NCBI GenBank assembly: GCA_024103425.1 | Contig: JAGFIS010000029.1 | Location: 124,001 to 188,000, forward strand | Origin: Chitinophagaceae bacterium | Lineage (GTDB): Bacteria; Bacteroidota; Bacteroidia; Chitinophagales; Chitinophagaceae | DNA length: 64,000 bases | Direction of reading: 5' to 3' | Shown here: one piece after another, positions 60,435 through 64,000 of the stretch | Numbering within the stretch: position 1 is the first letter of the stretch | How the letters are laid out: each line of letters starts with the position of its first letter | The notes under the pieces: model-generated | The model's database searches: none | What the model saw: only the letters and a program-made list of their open reading frames with translations | What the model was told of the DNA's origin: nothing | Program-made: the position numbers and the translations under genes

Positions 60435-61202
60435 TTACAATTTTCTTATCCAGATATTTCTGAAACTGATCGGTTTGCTCGGGTCGCCGTGTGCCTGTAG
60501 TTTGATTGGTGAAGCATCATGGGCCAAATATTTGGGATAGCCGATATACACCGTCTCGCCCTTTAAAGCGACATTGTTCTGAATCAAAACTCCATTAAAA
60601 ATTACAGTAACTCTCGCAGAGTCTTTCAGTGAGCCGTCTGCGTTAAATCTTGGTGCTTTCCAAATGACATCGTAGCTCTGCCACTCTCCCGGTTTTTTGT
60701 TGGCGTTTACCAGAGGTGCATATTGTTTATACACACTTCCTGCCTGGCCGTTGACATAAGTTTTGTTATTGTAGTTATCGAGAATCTGAATCTCATACCC
60801 TCTGTCTCCTTTTCCGGTGCTAGCCAGGAATAATCCACTGTTACCGCGCAACTGTCCGCTTCCGTCAATGTCCTCCGGAATCCTCCACTCAATGTGCAAC
60901 TGATAATCCATGAATGATTCTTTTGTCTGAATATTGCCTGCTTTCTTATCCACGGTAAGAATTCCATCATGCACCTTCCATCCCGCTGCTTTCCCGGGGC
61001 GGTTAGTGCTCTCCCACTTAGACAGATCTTTACCATCAAAAAGAACGACGGCATCTGATGGTGGTTTTGAGTATGAGTCGCCGGGAGTAACTACTTGTGG
61101 TACAGGGTTCCAGACTTCTGTTTCTTCGGGTTTCATCTTTACCTGGGCAAAGGCGTTTACTGCAACTCCTGTTGCCAGAAAAGCAATTATCAGTCTTTTC
61201 AT
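60435..61202 (-). CDS. DUF1080 (3-keto-disaccharide hydrolase-like) protein
   Basis: 255 residues from the ATG at 61202 with signal peptide (1-20, ending NAFAQ). A beta-jelly-roll (DUF1080) carries VVLFDGKDLSKWEST, LHIEWRIPEDI, GNSGLFLAS and YEIQILDNYNN. Members of this family hydrolyse 3-keto-glycosides in some Bacteroidota. It is the last of a three-gene set with the gluconate dehydrogenase-like subunit and GMC oxidoreductase, which would supply the 3-keto sugars. Periplasmic. Confidence 0.9.
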   Translation of the reverse strand: MKRLIIAFLATGVAVNAFAQVKMKPEETEVWNPVPQVVTPGDSYSKPPSDAVVLFDGKDLSKWESTNRPGKAAGWKVHDGILTVDKKAGNIQTKESFMDYQLHIEWRIPEDIDGSGQLRGNSGLFLASTGKGDRGYEIQILDNYNNKTYVNGQAGSVYKQYAPLVNANKKPGEWQSYDVIWKAPRFNADGSLKDSARVTVIFNGVLIQNNVALKGETVYIGYPKYLAHDASPIKLQAHGDPSKPISFRNIWIRKL

Positions 61203-61203
61203 C

Positions 61204-61890
61204 TTATGATTTTGATTCAGGGTAGCTGGCACATTCTTTCATTTCCTGCTCGGTATAGGAAAGGCCGTATTGTTTCAGAACATCATCTGGTACCCCATTC
61301 CACATATTCGGCTGGTTTCCTACATAGCCTACATCTTTCACTCCCATCGGTGTGGTATAGAACCCCGATGCCGTCAGGTTGCGCATCAGATTAAAAAATT
61401 TAACACCGGGCTTCATTTCCTTTTTTGCCCTGTTCGGGTAAGCAATCATATCCACCAGTTCGATCTGTTGTTTTGAACTGCAATTGACGAACACATTGTC
61501 GAACCGCTTCAGGCATTGCTGATCTAACCACTGCAAGCCGCCGCGCATCGGTAGTTTATGCTGCGGCATATCCTTCACTATAAACTCTATGAAATCAGGT
61601 ACACCGGCTTCCGAAGCGCTCCCGCTGACATCATCAGCCGGGATAATAATATCCGCAAGTACGGTTATCGTAGCCATTTCGTGCTCGGTAAAATAAGTCT
61701 CAGACTGCACCCGGGCCAAATGTTCTGCTTCTTCTTTCATAATACCCGCAGGCATCACGGCACCATCAGCCGGTGTTGTCGCCACAGGCTTGTTGGCCGT
61801 TTTCTTGTCGCCTACTTTACAGGCTTCCAGGAACACTCCGGCAGAGAATGTACCCAGCGCTAATACCTTTATCGATTTTCGTCTGTCCAT
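61204..61890 (-). CDS. Gluconate 2-dehydrogenase subunit 3-like protein
   Basis: 228 residues with MDRRKSIKVLALGTFSAGVF, a Tat-like twin-arginine start, then a Cys (residue 24) that could be lipidated. The body (TITVLADIIIPADDVSGSASEAGVPDF) matches the small gamma subunit family of FAD-dependent gluconate or glucose dehydrogenases, which aids export of the GMC catalytic subunit. The gene is 14 bp downstream of that GMC gene. Confidence 0.87.
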   Translation of the reverse strand: MDRRKSIKVLALGTFSAGVFLEACKVGDKKTANKPVATTPADGAVMPAGIMKEEAEHLARVQSETYFTEHEMATITVLADIIIPADDVSGSASEAGVPDFIEFIVKDMPQHKLPMRGGLQWLDQQCLKRFDNVFVNCSSKQQIELVDMIAYPNRAKKEMKPGVKFFNLMRNLTASGFYTTPMGVKDVGYVGNQPNMWNGVPDDVLKQYGLSYTEQEMKECASYPESKS

Positions 61891-61904
61891 TACAGTTAAT
61901 ATTT

Positions 61905-63644
61905 TTAAAGGTTATTCTTTTTGAGTTGATCTACGATATACTCTGAGGTTCTCATACTCAGAGCAAGAATCGTCCAGGTGAGGTTTTTATCAGCCTGAGA
62001 AACAAACTGCCCTCCATCCACATTGAACAGGTTCTTGCAATCATGTGCCTGAGCATATTTGTTCAGTGCTGATGTTTTCGGGTTATTTCCCATACGGATC
62101 GTACCTGCTTCATGGATAATATTTCCCGGGTTATGCAGTCCGTAATTATTCTCCGGACCATCATCTCCGCCCCAGGTAATTACTGCACCCATTGCATGAA
62201 GGATTTCAGCAAAAGTCTCTTTCATGTGTTTGGCCTGCTTGATCTCGTAATCGGAGTGCTTGGTGTGGAATTTCAGAACGGGGATGCCGTATTTGTCCAC
62301 CACATCAGGATCAATCTCGCAATAGTTATCTTCTCTCGCTATGGATTCTCCCCTGCCGGCCATTCCCACGTGGGCACCAAAAAAGTATCGATAGTCTTCT
62401 TTCAGTGAAACGCCGTAACCTCCCGCCTCTTTCTGCTTTCCCTTCACCTTGAACTTACCGTTCAGGTTCTCAATACCCCAGTTGAAACCATAAAGCGGCA
62501 TGCCGAATCCTCCACCGTATTCTATATGATACCCTCTCGGGAAATCGAGCTTTTTATTATCTAACCACCACGGTGTATATACGTGCATACCTCCGACGCC
62601 ATCTTCATTGTAACGCTTTCTGTCAAACAGTTCGGGTATGATACCGCCCATGTCGGCCCCCGTGCTGTCGTGCAGATATTTACCCACCACATTGCTGGAG
62701 TTAGCCAGTCCATTGGGGTGTCTGGGTGATTTTGAATTGAGCAACAGCCTTGCAGATTCACACGCGCTGGCTCCCAACACCACCACCGTTCCCATAATCT
62801 GATACTCCTGGAGGTCTTTCGTATCTACATAACTGATACCGGTAGCGAGGCCTTCTCTATTTGTCAAAACTTCTCTTGCCATTGCGTGAGTGAATAAATC
62901 CACGTTACCCGTCTTCATTGCAGGGAATACCAGACAAGAGCCCGAAGAAAAATCAGCATATACCTTACAGCTTCTGTTACACTGCGAACAGAAGAAGCAT
63001 TGCCCACGTTCATTATTAATAGGCTTAGTGAGAATACTCAACCTCGATGGAACTACCGGAATACCAATACTGTTGCCTGCTCTCTTAATAAACAATTCAT
63101 GAAGACGCGGCTTAGGCGGCGGCAGAAAAATTCCGTCCGGTTCATTCGGCATATTGATATTGGTTCCGAATACTCCCAATAAACGGTCTATAGCATCATA
63201 GTAGGGTTTCACATCTTCATACCCTATCGGCCAGTTATCGCCCAAACCGTCGATATCTCTATGCTTAAAATCTTTCGGTCCGAACCTCAAAGAGATTCTT
63301 CCCCAATGGTTCGTTCTGCCTCCGAGCATTCTCGCACGCCACCACTCCCAGTGAGATCCCGGTCCCTGAGTATATGGCTCTCCATCAATTTCCCAACCCC
63401 AGTAACATCCGTCAAAATCTCCAAACGGCCTGAATTTGGTGGAAGCTCCTCTTCTGGGCGACTCCCAGGCATTTTTTAATTGAGCGGAATCGACTGCGGG
63501 ATCATAATAAGGTCCTGCTTCAAGCAGCGCCACTTTCAATCCGGCTTTGGCCAGTACATACGTAGCCATACCACCACCGGCTCCCGAACCGATGACAATC
63601 GCATCATATTTCTTCGGCTGTTTTTTAATCTGAAAATCTCCCAT
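61905..63644 (-). CDS. GMC-family oxidoreductase with Fe-S-like Cys motif
   Basis: 579 residues. The FAD motif is IVIGSGAGGGMATYVL (17-32); GMC landmarks are GGRTNHWGRISLRFGP, the C-terminal HEAGTIRMG and FNVDGGQFVS. A Cys cluster C216-x2-C219-x2-C222-x3-C226 (CFFCSQCNRSC) fits an iron-sulfur site, as found in FAD-glucose/gluconate dehydrogenase catalytic subunits. The protein lacks its own signal peptide and is probably co-exported with subunit 3 through Tat. With DUF1080 it suggests periplasmic oxidation of sugars at C3. Confidence 0.9.
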   Translation of the reverse strand: MGDFQIKKQPKKYDAIVIGSGAGGGMATYVLAKAGLKVALLEAGPYYDPAVDSAQLKNAWESPRRGASTKFRPFGDFDGCYWGWEIDGEPYTQGPGSHWEWWRARMLGGRTNHWGRISLRFGPKDFKHRDIDGLGDNWPIGYEDVKPYYDAIDRLLGVFGTNINMPNEPDGIFLPPPKPRLHELFIKRAGNSIGIPVVPSRLSILTKPINNERGQCFFCSQCNRSCKVYADFSSGSCLVFPAMKTGNVDLFTHAMAREVLTNREGLATGISYVDTKDLQEYQIMGTVVVLGASACESARLLLNSKSPRHPNGLANSSNVVGKYLHDSTGADMGGIIPELFDRKRYNEDGVGGMHVYTPWWLDNKKLDFPRGYHIEYGGGFGMPLYGFNWGIENLNGKFKVKGKQKEAGGYGVSLKEDYRYFFGAHVGMAGRGESIAREDNYCEIDPDVVDKYGIPVLKFHTKHSDYEIKQAKHMKETFAEILHAMGAVITWGGDDGPENNYGLHNPGNIIHEAGTIRMGNNPKTSALNKYAQAHDCKNLFNVDGGQFVSQADKNLTWTILALSMRTSEYIVDQLKKNNL

Positions 63645-63942
63645 GTATAGAAAAGCGGTTTAATTTCTTGTGTAGAAATGATAACAGCTATGAAAGTAAC
63701 ATTTTCTATTAAAATATCGTAAGGACAATTTTTGATCTCTGTAATAAAATCTATTGTACCAACTGTGTATAAATTGCTAATCTCTTTCGCCCGATAACAA
63801 AAGCATCATAGAATTAACTTCACCCAAGTATTTTCAATCAACATCAAGTAACGATAAATGAGAGGCCAATTGCAGACTGTAGTAGTTCTTGCGACTACAG
63901 TTTCAGCTTGGTGCTTTTTTATTTTAATATTACCTTTAATTC
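63645..63942. other. Intergenic region with a hairpin and a promoter-like element
   Basis: No gene in 298 bp. ACTGTAGT (63876-63883) and ACTACAGT (63894-63901) form an 8-bp hairpin with a 10-nt loop, followed after a short spacer by TTTTTTATTTT. TTG (63909-63911), a 20-nt spacer and TACCTTTA at about 63932-63939 then make a promoter-like pair for the next gene, whose message would be nearly leaderless. Confidence 0.4.
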
Positions 63943-64000
63943 ATGAAACTTTCCAAAAAAGAAATAGAGACAATAAAAAACTATTTTGCAGACAAGCCTG
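63943..64000 (+). CDS. Start of a nucleotidyltransferase-like (MNT) protein, truncated by window
   Basis: Nineteen codons are visible: MKLSKKEIETIKNYFADKP. This opening (helix KEIETIKNYFxDKP) is typical of small minimal nucleotidyltransferases, where it is followed by a YLFGSxARG strand; those act as antitoxins to HEPN toxins. Most of the gene is outside the window, so the assignment rests on the N-terminus only. Confidence 0.45.
   Translation, partial: MKLSKKEIETIKNYFADKP

Overview
The window comes from a Bacteroidota chromosome, most likely of the Chitinophagaceae or a close relative. The evidence is a type IX secretion plug protein, many TlpA/DUF4369-, TonB- and DUF4197-type proteins, very few Shine-Dalgarno sequences, and several copies of the Bacteroidota promoter pattern TTG-N18-21-TAnnTTTG. 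Almost all the DNA is ordinary protein-coding sequence. There are no rRNA or tRNA genes, CRISPR arrays, integrases or transposases that I can see.

Layout. 1-5.8 kb: a sodium/solute symporter (cut by the window edge), a GH9 glycanase, and the methionine genes metX and metY. MetY has its own promoter and a tiny upstream ORF ending in Met-Arg-Cys-Cys-Met-Pro that looks like an attenuation leader peptide. 5.8-24.1 kb: housekeeping and envelope genes (L,D-transpeptidase-like protein, LolC/E-type permease, T9SS plug, a membrane protein/XRE regulator cassette with palindromic operators, thioredoxin-like protein, TonB-like protein, YggS, acyl-CoA dehydrogenase, GNAT, SDR, DgkA, S9 peptidase, Mfd). 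24.2-29.2 kb: a small acyltransferase-like protein, an unknown protein paired with a beta-class DNA methyltransferase (possible restriction-modification pair), and DNA polymerase I. 29.2-38.9 kb: a candidate small RNA, hpf, an EEP-family hydrolase, a TPR histidine kinase/LuxR response regulator pair, a beta-propeller protein, a DUF4197 lipoprotein and rpmI-rplT.

Respiratory and sulfur regions. 39.4-42.7 kb is an operon for a CuA-containing, B-family-like heme-copper oxidoreductase (subunits II and I, SCO chaperone, small membrane protein). Subunit I keeps all six metal-ligand histidines but has Asn where oxygen reductases carry the cross-linked active-site Tyr. 45.2-50.6 kb is a run of nine same-strand genes for sulfane sulfur/persulfide handling (TSUP exporter, OsmC, persulfide dioxygenase-rhodanese fusion, single-domain rhodanese, TPMT-like thiol methyltransferase, a heme c lipoprotein and small membrane proteins). 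58.6-60.4 kb holds a NorC-like cytochrome c overlapping a NorB-like subunit whose helix-VI His and one helix-X His are replaced, preceded by a CRP/FNR-type dyad. The two atypical oxidoreductases, probably NO reductase-like rather than O2-reducing, are the most interesting content.

The right end has a serine hydrolase, an M49 peptidase, a promoter-plus-terminator noncoding stretch, an AraC regulator, a dienelactone hydrolase, a YycJ-like MBL protein, an SDR, and a sugar-oxidation set (DUF1080, gluconate dehydrogenase subunit 3-like, GMC oxidoreductase with a CxxCxxCxxxC motif). A nucleotidyltransferase-like gene starts at the very edge.
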